Source: Brassica napus (Eukaryota > Streptophyta > Magnoliopsida > Brassicales > Brassicaceae). Taken from it: a stretch of DNA of 64,000 bases. The position numbers and the translations under genes are program-made. This document shows positions 24,308 through 36,989 of this stretch, one piece after another. Where the stretch lies: the NCBI RefSeq assembly GCF_020379485.1, contig NC_063447.1, forward strand, positions 59,881,452 through 59,945,451, given 5' to 3'. How positions within the stretch are numbered: the first letter of the stretch is position 1; every line of letters starts with the position of its first letter. The notes beneath the pieces were generated by a model. The model did no database searches and was not told the DNA's origin. It saw nothing but the letters and a program-made list of their open reading frames with translations.

Positions 24308-25119
24308 ATTCAACAAAGTTGGCAAAAGATTTATCTCTCTTCCTTATTCTCTCTCGTATCTTTCACAAGGGAGATATTGAATTAAAACTTTTGAATCTCG
24401 CCGGTTCTTATCGGTGATTTCACCTCTAGTATACTGCGGTCTGTTCGACGAGTATATCCGGCTTCTGCCTCCGGTGCGGTCTTCTCGACGAAGCTATCCG
24501 GCTTTGTCTCCGCGTTGCGTTTCTTCTCGAAAGCAGCGGCAGCTTACTTCCGGGGTTTTTCCTGCTTCGTTGATCGGCGTTTCCGGTTTCTCTCTGCCCA
24601 ATCGACTCTCTTTCCTCAGCCTCGATTTATCTCTTCCTCTCCTCTTCTTAAGCCGTTTCATCTTCGGGTTTTTCTTCATCTATAAATATGACCGTTCATC
24701 TTGCAGGAAGATCGATGGTGGTGGGTTAGATCGTAGACGATTTGTCTTTTTGGAAACGCACATCCGGTGTGTGACTTGTTCCGCTGTGAAGATGGCTCCG
24801 TCGTGAGTCGTTTTTCATTGGTCTGACTATGCTTGGCGGCAGAATTCCGTCGAGTCTCCACTCAAGCGCCGGTGGAAGATTGCTTCTTCTCTCCTTGACG
24901 CGTGTCTCAGGACGCAGAGCATTTGTCCATGTGGTGGGATGAGTCGACATCTTCTTCAATGGATTTTCACTCTTGGGCTTACGGTCTAAGTAGTTTGTTT
25001 AGTTTCGGCCCATTGGTTGGGCTTCCTTGTACTGTTTTTCGTTGGGCTTGGTCCGTTTGGGGCTTGGTCTGTTTGGGCCTTGATTCGTTAATAAAAATAC
25101 TAGATGTCAAAAAAAAAAA
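24308..25119 (+). mobile_element. 812-bp poly(A) retroposon with an 18-bp target-site duplication
   Basis: The left flank at 24290-24307 (AACCTGCTATCTAGAAAA) recurs after the poly(A) tail at 25120-25137 (AACCTGCAATCGAGAAAA), 16 of 18 identical. The inserted sequence ends AATAAAAATACTAGATGTC followed by A. Its 5' half is GC-rich with CGACGAG and TATCCGGCTT repeats; its 3' half is rich in GGGCTT and GGCCC phrases. A 130-codon plus frame at 24414-24806 has no motif I recognise and is probably not a protein. The structure is that of LINE-mobilised DNA: an internally deleted LINE, a SINE-like element or a processed transcript. I cannot name the family. Confidence 0.75.
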
Positions 25120-25139
25120 AACCTGCAATCGAGAAAACA

Positions 25140-26710
25140 AAATTCATATAAAAGTGATTATTTTAGTGTGGATAAGCAATTAGACGGTGTCGTTGTATGA
25201 ACTAAAGATAATGAAAACAAAGAAAGGGCACATGGACAGAAGAAGTAGGAGGAATATAGATGAGAAGCTTATCCAAAATAATGCGAGGAAGGTTGGAGTT
25301 TGGTCTCAATTTGCTTTCGTGTAGTTACTACTAGGAAGCTGACGTTTCCTTTGACTATTGTTTTTCTAAGACTACTGATGTCTGATATTCTATGGAATAT
25401 GTTTAAATGCATGCATGTACTCTGTTGTTGGTGACAATAACCTTAGTGCTTAGTTTATTTTATCGGTAAACCAAAGAATAGTGAAATTTAGTTACATTCC
25501 ATTATTCACTTATTGTTTGATATGTCACTATGCTATCGCATTTAAAACTAAAAAACATATGAAAAGTATGTGATAAGTTTCTATATTGTTTTGTTTTTGT
25601 TCTATCTTTCCTTGGATGCTTCCTTCATTCCTTTCTTAACTTTGAATTCAGCTAACTTAATAAGCCATCCCTTGAGGACAAATAAAGTTAATTATGCATA
25701 GTACATATATAAGAATATTATCTCATCCACATGTTTGGTAAGTCTAATAGATAAAGACTCCCAACTTATTCCATTTAGATATCAATGATCTTTTCTTTTC
25801 ATGTAAACCATCAATATGAAATGATTATATGGAACAAGCAAACCACGGGTCCATTCAAATCATACAATACATAAACATTTTGTATACGGTCAATGAGTGT
25901 TCAATATTTTATATACATTGTTTTTCATTTTTTTGTATGTTTAACTTCACTAAAACTGTTTTAGCTTAAATAATACGTCAAGAGTTTCATTCACATGCAA
26001 ACACTTAATGGAAAAATATTAGAAAAGAAAACTGGATTTTTTTTTTGTTCAAAAGAAAACTGGATTTTCTATAACATAACAGTCACTCGTATTCTAAATA
26101 GTAATGATCTTAAACGTATATTTCAATATATATTACCTTCTTCTCGAAAAAAATATTCTATATTTCAAAAATATGCATCTATCAAAAACATGGATATAAT
26201 ATAGGATGGGGTTATATAACTAAAAAGTATTAAAAGAAGAAGTGTTGCTTGTTAAAATTCTTTTCAAGTTCACGATAAGTCTTTCCGACTTTTTTTAAAA
26301 GTTTATTTCTTCTTTATACATATAGTCTTAATTTCCCTTATACATTGTTGTCTCCAAACGTTATTTATACGAAAAGAAAAACAGTGACCCATATCCTCCC
26401 TCCTATACTCCTTTAGAAAGAACACAACATGAATGATAACTGTTTGTTAGTTTTTCATTAATTAACGTTGTATGAAAAATCACATTAGGCAGAGAGTATT
26501 ATTCATTGGATATATGAGATGGCTACAAAGTAAAAGTAGAAGCAAACATTTGAATTTCCACGTTGTTCGCATCTATTGTGGAAAAACTTCACTATGCTAT
26601 ATTATCAAACCATTTCTTTTTCCTTCCTTATTGACTTGAAAATTTCTAGCTCTTTTTATCCTCAACAAGAAAAAACTATATTAAATCTGATTTTATGGTA
26701 TTCCATAAAG
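25140..26710. other. Intergenic AT-rich stretch
   Basis: No gene recognised. The only clear structure is the micro-insertion at 26023-26068. Confidence 0.4.
26023..26068 (-). repeat. Micro-retroinsertion: 10 nt between perfect 18-bp direct repeats
   Basis: AAAAGAAAACTGGATTTT occurs at 26023-26040 and 26051-26068. The insert TTTTTTGTTC reads GAACAAAAAA on the minus strand. The repeats are longer than the inserted sequence. Confidence 0.6.
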
Positions 26711-26733
26711 ATATATATGTGATTGAGTCTAAA

Positions 26734-29700
26734 CCACAGCTCCCATTACTCCAATCACATAAAAACCCCACTAGCCAAATGTAGTGTTGTCTAACCCAAA
26801 AAATCACTTAACAGACTATCAGAGGAGGCGACTTTCATTAACAAAAAATTCAAATAGCCAAAGAGGATGCCCCACAGCCACATACGAGTTAGCAAATCCC
26901 ATATTTGTAACACTTTGAACAATGAAAAACGCTCCCCTGTTTGCACTTCTGTTAACCACTGATAACTCAAACTCCTCCACACCTGACAATTCTCTTCTTA
27001 TCTCTGTGCCCTGAAATAGAAAAGAAGGCCACGCCTCTGGCCTCTGCACAGCTCCAAAGAGCTCACTAAATTCACCAGCCATGATGATCTTAGTCTGTCT
27101 GTGGCTTTTCATACTTTCTGCAGCCCACAACAGAACCTTAAATCTTGCTTCATCCTTCGTTTTGATCCCTGCAAAATATCTTCTACTGTGGAGTAGAACC
27201 ACACCCCTTTCGTTTCTCAAAACCCACCCACCACCTGCAATTCTTTTGTTGTTATCAAAAGTAAACCCAACGTTGCACATCTTCCAACCCGGTTTGGGCG
27301 GATGCCAACGACGCTCAGGTGCCGGTTGGGTTATCTTCTCCGTATCTTTCCACTCCTTCCCAAGGGCCTGCGCCACAAACCATTCCTCCGCATCTCTGAA
27401 AGCTTTGGCTGAGACTTCTAGTGGATTAAAACAACGATTTTCAAACAAAAAATCATTCCTTCTTTTCCATAAGTTCCAGACCACCCAAGGCCAAACTCTA
27501 CCTTCCTCACTTTGTAAATTACGAGATTTGCGAATGTCGAAGAGGAATTCAAAGTTTGCAAAGACAGAGGAAGTACTGAACCCCTCTCTTGGATGAGGAA
27601 TGGGGGACAACGCCCACACCTGTCTCGCAAACGGGCATAGAAAGAGTATGTGGTTAATTGACTCACCCTCATCACCACAGATTTGGCATCTCCCATCAAC
27701 TTTCATGCCTCTTCCAATGATAAGATCTGAAGCCGGGAGAGCATCACTTAAAGCTTTCCAAATGAAAATTCTCAGCTTAGGTGATGTTTGAACTTTCCAA
27801 GCTTTCTCTATCAAGTCGTTCAGGGATGGGAGAGCAAAAGCTTGCAGGTGGGCCATTCTCATCTTCATGTCTACCGCTAGCCAATAAGCAGATTTGACTG
27901 AGATCTGGCCACTTTTATTGAACCTCCAAGATACGAAATCTTCCTTGTTCACAACCGGCTGATTTTTCATGATAATCTCCACATCCGCTGGAACAAATAT
28001 TTCTGCAAGTTTGGTCACATCCCACCTTCTTGATTCTACATTAATGAGATCAGCTGCTCTCAGGTTGACATCAAACGAGTAATTTTTAATCCAAGGGGCT
28101 CTAAGACCTTCATGAGGATCCTCAATCCATTTATCCAGCCAAACCCTTGTCGATGAACCATTTCCAACTCTGTGTCGAATTCCTTCTTGCAGCAACTCCC
28201 TACCAAATAAGATGCTTCTCCAGGCATAGGAGGGCCGAGATCCCAATGTAGCAGAAAGGAAATCACCATTGTTGAAGTATATGCTTTTGAGAAACCTTGA
28301 CAATAGACAATCAGGTGCATTTAAGATCTTCCATCCTTGTTTCGCTAACATAGCTTGATTAAAGCATTCAAGGTCTCTAAATCCAATGCCTCCTCGGTGT
28401 TTAGGTAAGCATAACTTGTCCCAAGCAAGCCAATGAATTTTCCGTTTGTTTGAGTCATCTCCCCACCAGTAATTAGCCATCATGCTAGATATCTTGGCCG
28501 TGACCGTCTTGGGCAGTCGAAATACACATTGCAAAAACCGGCATTCCACCAACCGTTGATTTTAACAAGATCTCTTTTCCTCCCTGGGAAATTTGCCTGA
28601 GGTACCAGTTGTCCAGCCTTGCTTGTGAGCGGTCCTTGATAAAAGACAACATATCCACCTTTGAACCTGAGAAACATTTCGACAAGCCGAGATATCTACT
28701 GGTTCCTCCTTCATTATCAATACCCATGATGACTCGGACTTGCGCTCTGGTCTCTTCCCCAACTAGATTCCCAAAAGAAATGGAGGCCTTTTGTAGATTA
28801 ATAGTTTGACCAGTAGCCTTGCCATAATATTTCAGAATTCTGTTCAGGACCGTAGCTTGATCATGAGAAGCCTTGCACATGAACAGACTATCATCTGCAA
28901 AGAGGAGATGATGGATAGATGGGCCATCGCTAGCAAACTGCATTCCATCAAGCAAGCCATTCCTTTCCACCACATTGAGGAGATGGGTTAGTCCTTCGGT
29001 GCATAGCACAAACAAGAATGGAGATAGAGGATCTCCCTGTCTAATATCCCTCTGAGGTGTGATCAATCCAAACGGGTGGTCATTAATGAGCACCGAATAT
29101 GTTATCGTTGTTACACACATCATCACCCATTGCACCACTCTGTTGTCAAACCCCAAAGCAACCAACAGACTTCTCAAGTAACTCCACTCCACTCTGTCAT
29201 AGGCTTTTGACATGTCAGTTTTGACAGTCATAAACTCCTTTGAGATCTGAGGGTGGCCTTTTAACGCATGTACAGCTTCGTGAGCTATGATAATATTATC
29301 CGAGATCACTCTATCTCTCACGAAGGCTGACTGGTTAACAGAGACTATGGCGTGAAGAAAAGGTTGAAGTCTCTTGACTAAAATCTTAGCCACCGCTTTG
29401 TAGAGAACCGAGCACAAACTTATTGGGCGTAAGTCAGTCATGAGGTCGGGATTTGATATCTTCGGTAAGAGACAAAGGTATGTGAGATTCCATTCCCTAG
29501 GCATGGTCCCTGATCTAAAGGCTTCCTGTATCTCTGAGGTAACTTGATCTCCCAGAATCCCCCAATATTTTTGAAAGAAAGCCACAGTCATTCCGTCAGG
29601 GTCCGGTGCACTGTCTGCACATATAGAGAAAATGGCATGGGTCACTTCGTCTTTGGAGATCTGGCTCGTCAGTTGCTTGTTCATCTCCCTTGACACTCTT

Positions 29701-29942
29701 GGTGAGAAGCTCTCAAACGCCGGTTCATAAGAGCTGGGATTTGAAGATTTGAAAAGCTCAGAAAAGTACTCCACTGCAACTTCCGCTTTAGCACCATCCG
29801 ACCACTGATCTTGGTTGTTCTTATCTTTAAGCTTAAGAAGTGTCACTGCGTTATGCTTTTGTGTACTGAGGCTTTAGATTGTAATGGTTCTGTTATCCTT
29901 GTGGTATCTTATGAAATGAATCCCTTTGATGGAAAAAAAAAA
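26734..29942. mobile_element. 3.2-kb LINE with 21-bp TSD and a 5' (twin-priming) inversion
   Basis: A perfect 21-bp direct repeat beginning ATATATGTGATTGAG flanks the element at 26713-26733 and 29943-29963. On the plus strand the right end is a LINE-type tail: GTACTGAGGCTTTAGATTG, an AATGAATCCCTTTGATGG end and a poly(A) tract at about 29932-29942. The ORF2 sequence between 26819 and 29846 is on the minus strand, opposite to that tail, and its own 3' end abuts the left TSD. That is the structure expected from twin priming: an inverted 5' segment (about 29840 down to 26734) joined to a short sense 3' segment (about 29845-29942). The identical TSDs indicate a recent insertion. Confidence 0.85.
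26819..29846 (-). pseudogene. LINE ORF2 fragment: reverse transcriptase, zf-RVT and RNase H
   Basis: Two overlapping minus-strand frames (28485-29846 and 26819-28552) make one ORF2 interrupted by a single frame change near 28500. The first frame has reverse-transcriptase motifs: SAFVRDRVISDNIIIAHEAV, KTDMSKAYDRVEW, RQGDPLSPFLFVL and the catalytic FADDSLFM. The second has the zf-RVT region (PKLRIFIWKALSDALPASD; CQICGDEGESINHILFLC) and a C-terminal RNase-H-like domain (GGGWVLRNERGVVL) ending VNESRLL and stop. The endonuclease domain normally preceding the reverse transcriptase is absent because the element is truncated at the inversion junction. It could not transpose by itself. Confidence 0.92.
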
Positions 29943-30080
29943 ATATATGTGATTGAGTCTAAATCGGGGCCTGGCTTCCATCCGTTTTGGTAACCAATCA
30001 GGTTGTCTCGCACGTAAGGAAACGACAAGTGGGATTCTTCATGTGCCAATTACCAACTTGGTCCAACTCTATCGGTTTCA

Positions 30081-30132
30081 CACGTGGTCGGAGCAGAGCA
30101 AGCTACCGGTTCCAGAGCATATATCCACGTGG
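30081..30132. promoter_or_regulatory. Pair of G-box/ABRE-like motifs
   Basis: CACGTGG at 30081-30087 and CCACGTGG at 30125-30132 lie within a 200-bp stretch that is less AT-rich than its surroundings and follows the LINE's right TSD. G-boxes bind bZIP and bHLH factors. No gene start is adjacent, so this may be a displaced or conserved noncoding element, or chance. Confidence 0.3.
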
Positions 30133-30817
30133 TAAGACAGCTGGAATACTGATTGGTTTTCAAGTCTATCTACGCCGCTGATTACTCCAATTACTACAAT
30201 CATTTTTCTCTTTTTTCTTTCCTGTGCGTCGAATTATAAACATCCTAATAAATGTAAATACAAACAAAGCAAATATTCCTTACTAGCGAATGAAACAATG
30301 ATCAAAATGGTATAATAACCATCATATTTCTCTTTTTCTTCAAAATAATGTTGATTTTATTGGATCCCTTTTGATTAATTAGAGTTGCAGTATATATTAT
30401 ATACTTTATATTAATTTTCTTGTAAGGACAAAGACAGCAATGGATTTGGTTTGGTTACTTAGATTTGTTTGTGGATATTATTGTTTATGAAAATTTAAAT
30501 CAAAGAATAAAGGAGTAGAAGTGAGTCAACAAAGGTTCAGCTAACAAGATAAAACAGGTTTCCTGGGAGTGAAGCACGTCTTCAGCCGCATCCGCATTAT
30601 CCGACCATTATCCATTCTTAACCATCTTTCTTTTTCTTACTTTAAAGTTTCTTATAGATCAAGTAATTATAAAATATTAAAATATAATCAATTACAACTT
30701 TAATTTTCTACAGTCTTAGTTTTAGCTGAGCCGCATCTAAGCATCGTCCATGTTCTAGTAGTTACAACTTACAACATATAATCAATTATTTCACATAAAC
30801 AACTAAAACATGCAATA

Positions 30818-30961
30818 TGCTGTGAATAGAGAAAAAGAAGAAACATGTTAATTTTATTATTAGTCCGTAGACGACGATACTTTATATAAGGTAGGGTTTA
30901 AAACTTTCTATAACATGGGCTTATATGTCTATGATGGATATCTACATTAATATTCATAACA
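30818..30961 (-). repeat. 3' LTR of the copia element
   Basis: 144 bp, TGCTGTGAATAG to ATTCATAACA on the plus strand. It shares most of its sequence with the 35930-36081 LTR, including TTATTATTAGTCCGTAGACG. Confidence 0.85.
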
Positions 30962-31799
30962 CTTCCCCTTGGATGTCTATTATACAAAATAAGTTCTAAA
31001 GCGCGTATGATACTGTCTCGTCAAAAACTTTACCAGGAAAATCCAGTGAAAAAAACCATGGTTAAGGGAAAAAAGTACAGCGTGCATCTACTCGCCCTGA
31101 TGAGAACTTAACTTGAGATATCTGATAGGAGGCAATCCAGTGTGATGAATTAACTCTTTTGTCTCGGGCTTGGACCGGTTCACTTCTCTTGATAGATTTG
31201 ACACTCCTCACTGAAACTTGAATATCTTGATGACCGTAGTACAAAATGACTTCACACCACTTGAAATCGAAGCTAACATCCATATCTAACTTTAGGAACT
31301 GGTCTGGCTCTGGTAAGATTGGAATATTAAGCGACATTTTGAATATCATACGATATTAGGTATTCTGAGACAGCTTGTACATGTTCCACGAAAACAGCCA
31401 TATCTCAAATTTTATCATCTGGAATGACTTGATTCAAATTCGAGATGAAAGTAGACTCGAAGATCTTTCTATGGACACCAATTTCATATTTTTATTCCAT
31501 CGATAAGGTCTCATTTGATTAGAAAAATTGCGACATTCGATTCTGTCTCCCAAATAAAATGTGTTCATGACTTGATTCTTTTTCAAGCATGATTGATCTT
31601 GATCATTCTGTTCTACTTCTCTAATTTTCGAAAAGTAATTTGGAAGATTGATAACATTCCTCTTTATGTGTCTATCATTTGCGTGTTCTTTGTTGCCTCG
31701 TTAAAACCTTGATATGAAAAACCTAATGGTACAAAACCATGATAAGGAAAAAGAGTACAATCACACACATCATCATATTCTCCCCCTGGAAGCATCATC

Positions 31800-33480
31800 T
31801 TCGAGAGATGTATTCTCATCATATATATCATCCTTTTGGAATTGCTATAAGCATATCCTTGGTGAATAAACTCGTTATCTTGTCATATAATCTCTTAGAC
31901 CATAAGACTTTTTGTCCATAACATACTTTCACACAAAGGTTCATATTTTGGTCTATTTGGATTCCATGTCCAAATTTACTTTTTATAGAAAATCTTTTAA
32001 ACTTTGATATTGTACATACTTGTACATACGAGTTATTCTCTTTCTTCTTATAAAATTTACTAGTATGACCAATCTTCTTGTCATTTGAAATCACATCTTT
32101 CAATCATGTTAGAAATCATTAAATTCGAACTATGATATTTCATGACCAAGAATTATTTCCTTCATATGTTTAATACACTCGTGCGGTAATGTTCTAGAGA
32201 ATTAGCACTTTCTGCTTCTAGCAATCCAAATCCATATGGGATTTACTACTTCTTCCAGTTTATGTACTTTTGAATCATTGACATAATTGTCATTTTCCAG
32301 TGGCTTTCAATTCTTGCCAGACTAAAAAAATTTGAAAATTGATGCTTCCACCACATGATGATGTGTTTCTTTATAATCAGTTATATGTCTTTGCACAATC
32401 CTTGTTACAACATCACATCTTATGATTTCATCATCGCATCTATTTCACATAAAGACCTATTTATGTGCCACTAGTTTTACATTTTCAGGTGTATGGACTA
32501 CTTGTCCAAATACTCTTCTCTTTTGAAGATATTTAATCCTGCATCTATTGTTTATTTACATATTGGCCAATAATTTCTTTGTGTGTGTACACTTTTCAAT
32601 AGATGGTTCATGATCCTCATTTTCATCAACTGCCATATTGCATGCATAAGTATTCACGACGTCGATTTGATATCGGTTCCTTATTGTTCCAGACATGATA
32701 TAGCTATTTGAGATTTATTTATTCTCGGGTACCTGAGTTTTTTTTTCTTGTCATGTATTATATCTCTTCTCGAGATATTTAATATTTCATTCTTCGATTT
32801 TGCCATTCTCATTCATGCTCTTTTTTTTCCAAGGATTATTATATTTGGAACCAATAGGTCTATCATGCTTCATGCGCTCTTTAGACTCATTAGCAGTTTG
32901 ATAAAGTCCTTCTAGGACATTCATTTTATCTGGAGCATTTACAGCTGATACTTGTGACTTAATCACTTTCTTAGGATCATGAAATGAGTCTGACAACTCA
33001 TGTTAATCTTTGTAATAGAATTATCTACATACATTCATTTTGGACTTCAATTCACGCTCTTTAGTCCGAGGATCAATGATAATTCATTTCAACTCATTTA
33101 TTTTCCAGCTGTTTATTTCTCCCCCTAATATTGGATAGACTAACTTGAGTCTTCCAATAAATTTTATAAAATCGTCAAGACTTTATCATCAGTGGAGATC
33201 ATATCCAACATATTCATAACCTCATTTGAGGTCCCATCTTTTAGCGGTGTGGTGGAACAACTATAACTTTTTCAAATTTTCTAGATGGGGATCTTTGGTT
33301 CCTGATCCAAAAACAAATTCGATGGGGAGAGTTTTTAATTACTCTTTGGCATTATGCGAATCAATGTTGCTGCATCTTACGTATGAACATTAGTTACAAG
33401 ATGTTCATCATGTATTCTCACATGCATAAAATAATCATCAAAGGCTTGTGATTTCACCAATATTACCAATTAGTCTCGCA
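31800..33480 (-). pseudogene. Copia pol relic
   Basis: The minus-strand frame at 32787-32996 encodes VIKSQVSAVNAPDKMNVLEG and ERMKHDRPIGSKYNNPWKKK, matching the linker just before the copia reverse transcriptase (usual form RxKRGRPxGSKDKNPRKRK). Nearer the 3' LTR, the frame at 31828-32103 includes DKITSLFTKDMLIAIPKG, resembling the end of copia RNase H (usual form ADLFTKSLP). Stops and frame shifts are frequent throughout, and no frame exceeds about 95 codons. Non-functional. Confidence 0.7.
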
Positions 33481-35929
33481 AACATCAGGTTGCGGATACG
33501 TGACAAGGATACATATGACCTTTTTGTCGATGCATATGGTGGATGATCAGTCCACCAGTGGGTGATCAAGCCCACAAACAGCTCCTTGTGTAAATAGAAT
33601 CCAACTCTATTTGACGGGTGAAAATTGTATTCTTACATTGTCTTGTAAGTAAGCAGCACATGACAGATCATTCGTAAAAATTTTCTGGTTCTTAAACGAA
33701 TGACATATGATTATCTTTCACATCATTACTAAACCGGGATGGCACAACCGATTTGCCAAATATTACAATTTCAGTAAACTTCTGGTTTACTATTATATTT
33801 ATCTCTATTTTCTAATCATTGTGTAGTATAATACAAGAATGCCTTAGGTAATACTTCTGATTCAAGTTATTCAAGATTTCCCTTTTTCTTATTGTCTCAA
33901 TATGATTAGATTCTAAATCTCAAGGTTTATTTTATAAATGACTTCTCAAGTATATTTCCAATGTGAACATACTTCTGGATGTTCCTTTTACTAGGGATGT
34001 GGGATTCTCAAATTCTCACCCTCGAGATAATAACCTCTAGATTCATATATCTTGATTTGAATCCCACTTCAGAATCAACAACATACCCGACTTAATGTCA
34101 TGTATTATATCTTAGATCTTTTTGATCTTTGAGACTTGAGAAAATATAATGCATTAATAATTTTAAGTTGCATGCGTTCCTATAGGCAATGTATCTAATC
34201 CTTTAGAGCTTCCAATAATCTTGATACTACGTGACATTGTACTCACAGTAAAAAAAATTTCTTATAAGATAAAATAAATAAATAAATAAATATATATATA
34301 TATATAAAAAGTTATACGGGGATATGAATTATCATAAATATTTTATTATAATAATCCTATATTATTTTTCTCAATCACTATTTTTTTTTTTTACTATCAT
34401 ACGATGTCATCTCTATATTGCCTAGTTTTAAACAAAGAATTCAAATAAAACTCAGATGACATATAGATCAATTCACATAATCAAATTTTAATTGACTATG
34501 AATCTATAAATAATACTTATCTTAAGCTAAGGGAGAAGCGAATTGACGATTGGAGATCTGCCATGGTAATGGTGTTGGGAACACACTTGTCAAATCTGTC
34601 TTTTATAAATAATCAAAAGTTTGCTCATAGAAATATGGCCTTTTGTTAGTAAACATCAACATTTACTATTAAAAATTTATGATATTAGAGTAATATCATT
34701 ATCAAGCACTATGAAGTTACTAAATATTAAACCAGTTCAAGAAAAATAAACCAATAAACCAAGTCAATCACGTACTATACTTTTATAGTAAATTTTTTTT
34801 TTCGTTTGAAAAGATTTTTAGAATCATGCTAATAATCATCTCTATGTCAACTATTTTTCAATGAAGCATGCGAATAAAAATCAGATGACATGATCAAATT
34901 AAGTTTTTCTTATCAAATTATAGTTGACTATAAGTTGATGTTATGCATAAAAATAAAATAATACTTATCTGAGTCAAACGGAAATCGGAGACATAGGAGT
35001 CTTTAAAACACGAGTCTTTAAAACACTTTTCTCTGCTCTCTGGAATCTCGTGAAAAGCAATATGTATAAACCTGATATACTCATAGTTTTGCTCATAAAA
35101 CATGGCACCTTATACGTAAACATCGAAACTTTCGAGTCCATATAAACCTTGCATCAATGTTAAGCATAACAAGTATATTTGATCGTTCATATATATATAT
35201 TTTTTTTTTGGTTAACATGACCAGGTACATAATAAATATGTATGCATTAAAATATAATAGCAAACGAACCTATATGCACGTAATCCACAATAAACATCAA
35301 ACAAACCATAGTAAATCTATATTATCGAGACTACTAAACTAACAACTTATAACCATAGCAAATTTATACGAACCGTAAACATGTCTCTGATAATATTATG
35401 GTTTTCAAATATGAAAGACTTAGCTTTATCAAACAGAGATGGTGTTGGTGTCTATCTAGGGCAAGGTGAGTTATGACATGGAAACTCCTAGAGCGTTGAT
35501 ATGAACATGTTTCTTTTCAATATAAACAATAGTTTGCAGTTACGATAATTAAGAAAAAAAATCTCAGATTGGATTATAATTGTATCAGTTGCAGTATTTG
35601 GTAAATAATCGCTATACTAAAACAATGTTTGTTTTACGACTTGGAACAATACCAACAGACTTATGCTATATATGAAATTCTACCACTCACTCTATTCTTC
35701 TGATGATTTATTATAATAATAAAATCAAATCACAATATGTAAAGATACTTATCTTGACACGAAGATGAATGGATCATGAGAGATCGCAAACTCCGTTGAC
35801 CGATAATCACGTTGTTTAGGAAGCTCGAAGGGAATAAAGTGATGTTAGATAAGTTGGCTAACTCAATACCAATTAGTTTTTTTTTCTATTTTTTTTCGCT
35901 CAGACAGCTAGGATTTCATGCTAATAACG

Positions 35930-36081
35930 TGTTGTGAATAGAAAAAAAAGGAAACATGTTAATCTTATTATTAGTCCGTAGACGACCAAACTTTATATAG
36001 AAATACAAAAGTAGAGTTTAGAACCTTCTATAATATGGGTTTATGTGCATATGATGGACATGCACATTAGTATTCATAACA
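35930..36081 (-). repeat. 5' LTR of the copia element
   Basis: 152 bp, TGTTGTGAATAG to ATTCATAACA on the plus strand, with a TATATAAAG-type core promoter on the minus strand near 35992-36000. Confidence 0.85.
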
Positions 36082-36148
36082 CAATAAAAAATTATCAAAT
36101 AATAGGACGAATTTTACAGAAAACGATATCTGAACAACCATTAATGTA

Positions 36149-36199
36149 CTATGGATATATATATATTTTTTTTTTGAAAAGCGGTACTGCTATGGATAT
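36149..36199 (-). repeat. Micro-retroinsertion between 10-bp direct repeats
   Basis: CTATGGATAT at 36149-36158 and 36190-36199 flanks a 31-nt insert that on the minus strand reads CAGTACCGCTTTTC, then A10 and TATATAT. The remainder of 36090-36990 is AT-rich intergenic DNA without a recognised gene. Confidence 0.5.
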
Positions 36200-36989
36200 T
36201 TTGTTATTATTTAACTTGGACTAGATGGCATGATATGGATAAATTTTGGTATGGAACACATCATGCTGCCTAATGTCTCAATGAATGCCGGAGAGGAGAA
36301 ATTGCATGTGGATGAGATCTAACACCAATAAATAAACATACATATTCTTTGATGAGACATTCTTAATTTCTATGTTTTATCCACTTCTTATCTTTTATTT
36401 TTTAATATAGCCACTATAGAACCACATATGAAAATCTATAATTAACCGCAAAGTAATAATTTAGCTTATTAACTTAAAGGTGGATCATGCAGCTGTTGGA
36501 TTTTTGAAAACATATTTGTGTTAATACATTTACTTTCGACTAGCCAGCCCTTAACCATGTTTCATCTCTCCATTATAGTTTAAAACACTGAAAAAACCTC
36601 GTAATGACCTTATGACGATTGAGTATGCAATAATTACATAGAAAAAGTCGTAGCAATCTAAGATGTATATATATACGTTGTGGAACATGGAAACATAGTC
36701 TCCTTACTACTTCTAATCGGACTCTCTTTTTGACTTTTTACGTGACAAGCAAATGGATGCAACTTGGAGATATGGAATAATCCATATCCACCGAAAGCCT
36801 CATGACTCGTTTTATTCTGATTATTAAAAGTGGCGCGACATGTTCCTCTTTTAGCTCCGCAATCCCCACGCTTATGTTTCTTCCTCTCATGGGATATGCC
36901 TTCGGATGAGTCTTATTCTTATCCATTTTCATCAACTTTTAGAAAGAAAAAATTATCGACAAGATCATGTTTGTGCTTCGTTAGGCATG

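Larger units (their letters stand above)
30818..36081 (-). mobile_element. Complete but decayed Ty1/copia retrotransposon
   Basis: Two LTRs (30818-30961 and 35930-36081) begin TG and end CA in the plus orientation and are flanked by the 5-bp TSD CAATA (30813-30817 and 36082-36086). The element lies on the minus strand: a purine-rich AAGGGGAAG tract borders the left (3') LTR. After the right (5') LTR comes CGTTATTAGCATGA, resembling the copia primer-binding form GTTATCAGCACGA. The LTRs are short and clearly diverged by substitutions and indels, so the insertion is old. Interior coding sequence is broken into small fragments. It is 5.26 kb in all, within the copia size range. Confidence 0.88.

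Noticed and set aside
24414..24806. 130-codon plus frame as a gene
   Set aside because: It lies inside a TSD-bounded retroposon, is low in recognisable motifs and mostly reflects GC-rich composition.
24494..24959. Minus-strand frames in the same retroposon
   Set aside because: Basic, repetitive translations on the antisense strand with no family resemblance.
26734..29942. LINE on the minus strand with an ordinary 3' tail at the left
   Set aside because: No poly(T) lies at the left end; the poly(A) is on the plus strand at the right end next to the TSD, so a simple minus-strand insertion does not fit.
34265..34310. AAAT and AT runs as a functional element
   Set aside because: Simple-sequence repeats inside the decayed copia element.
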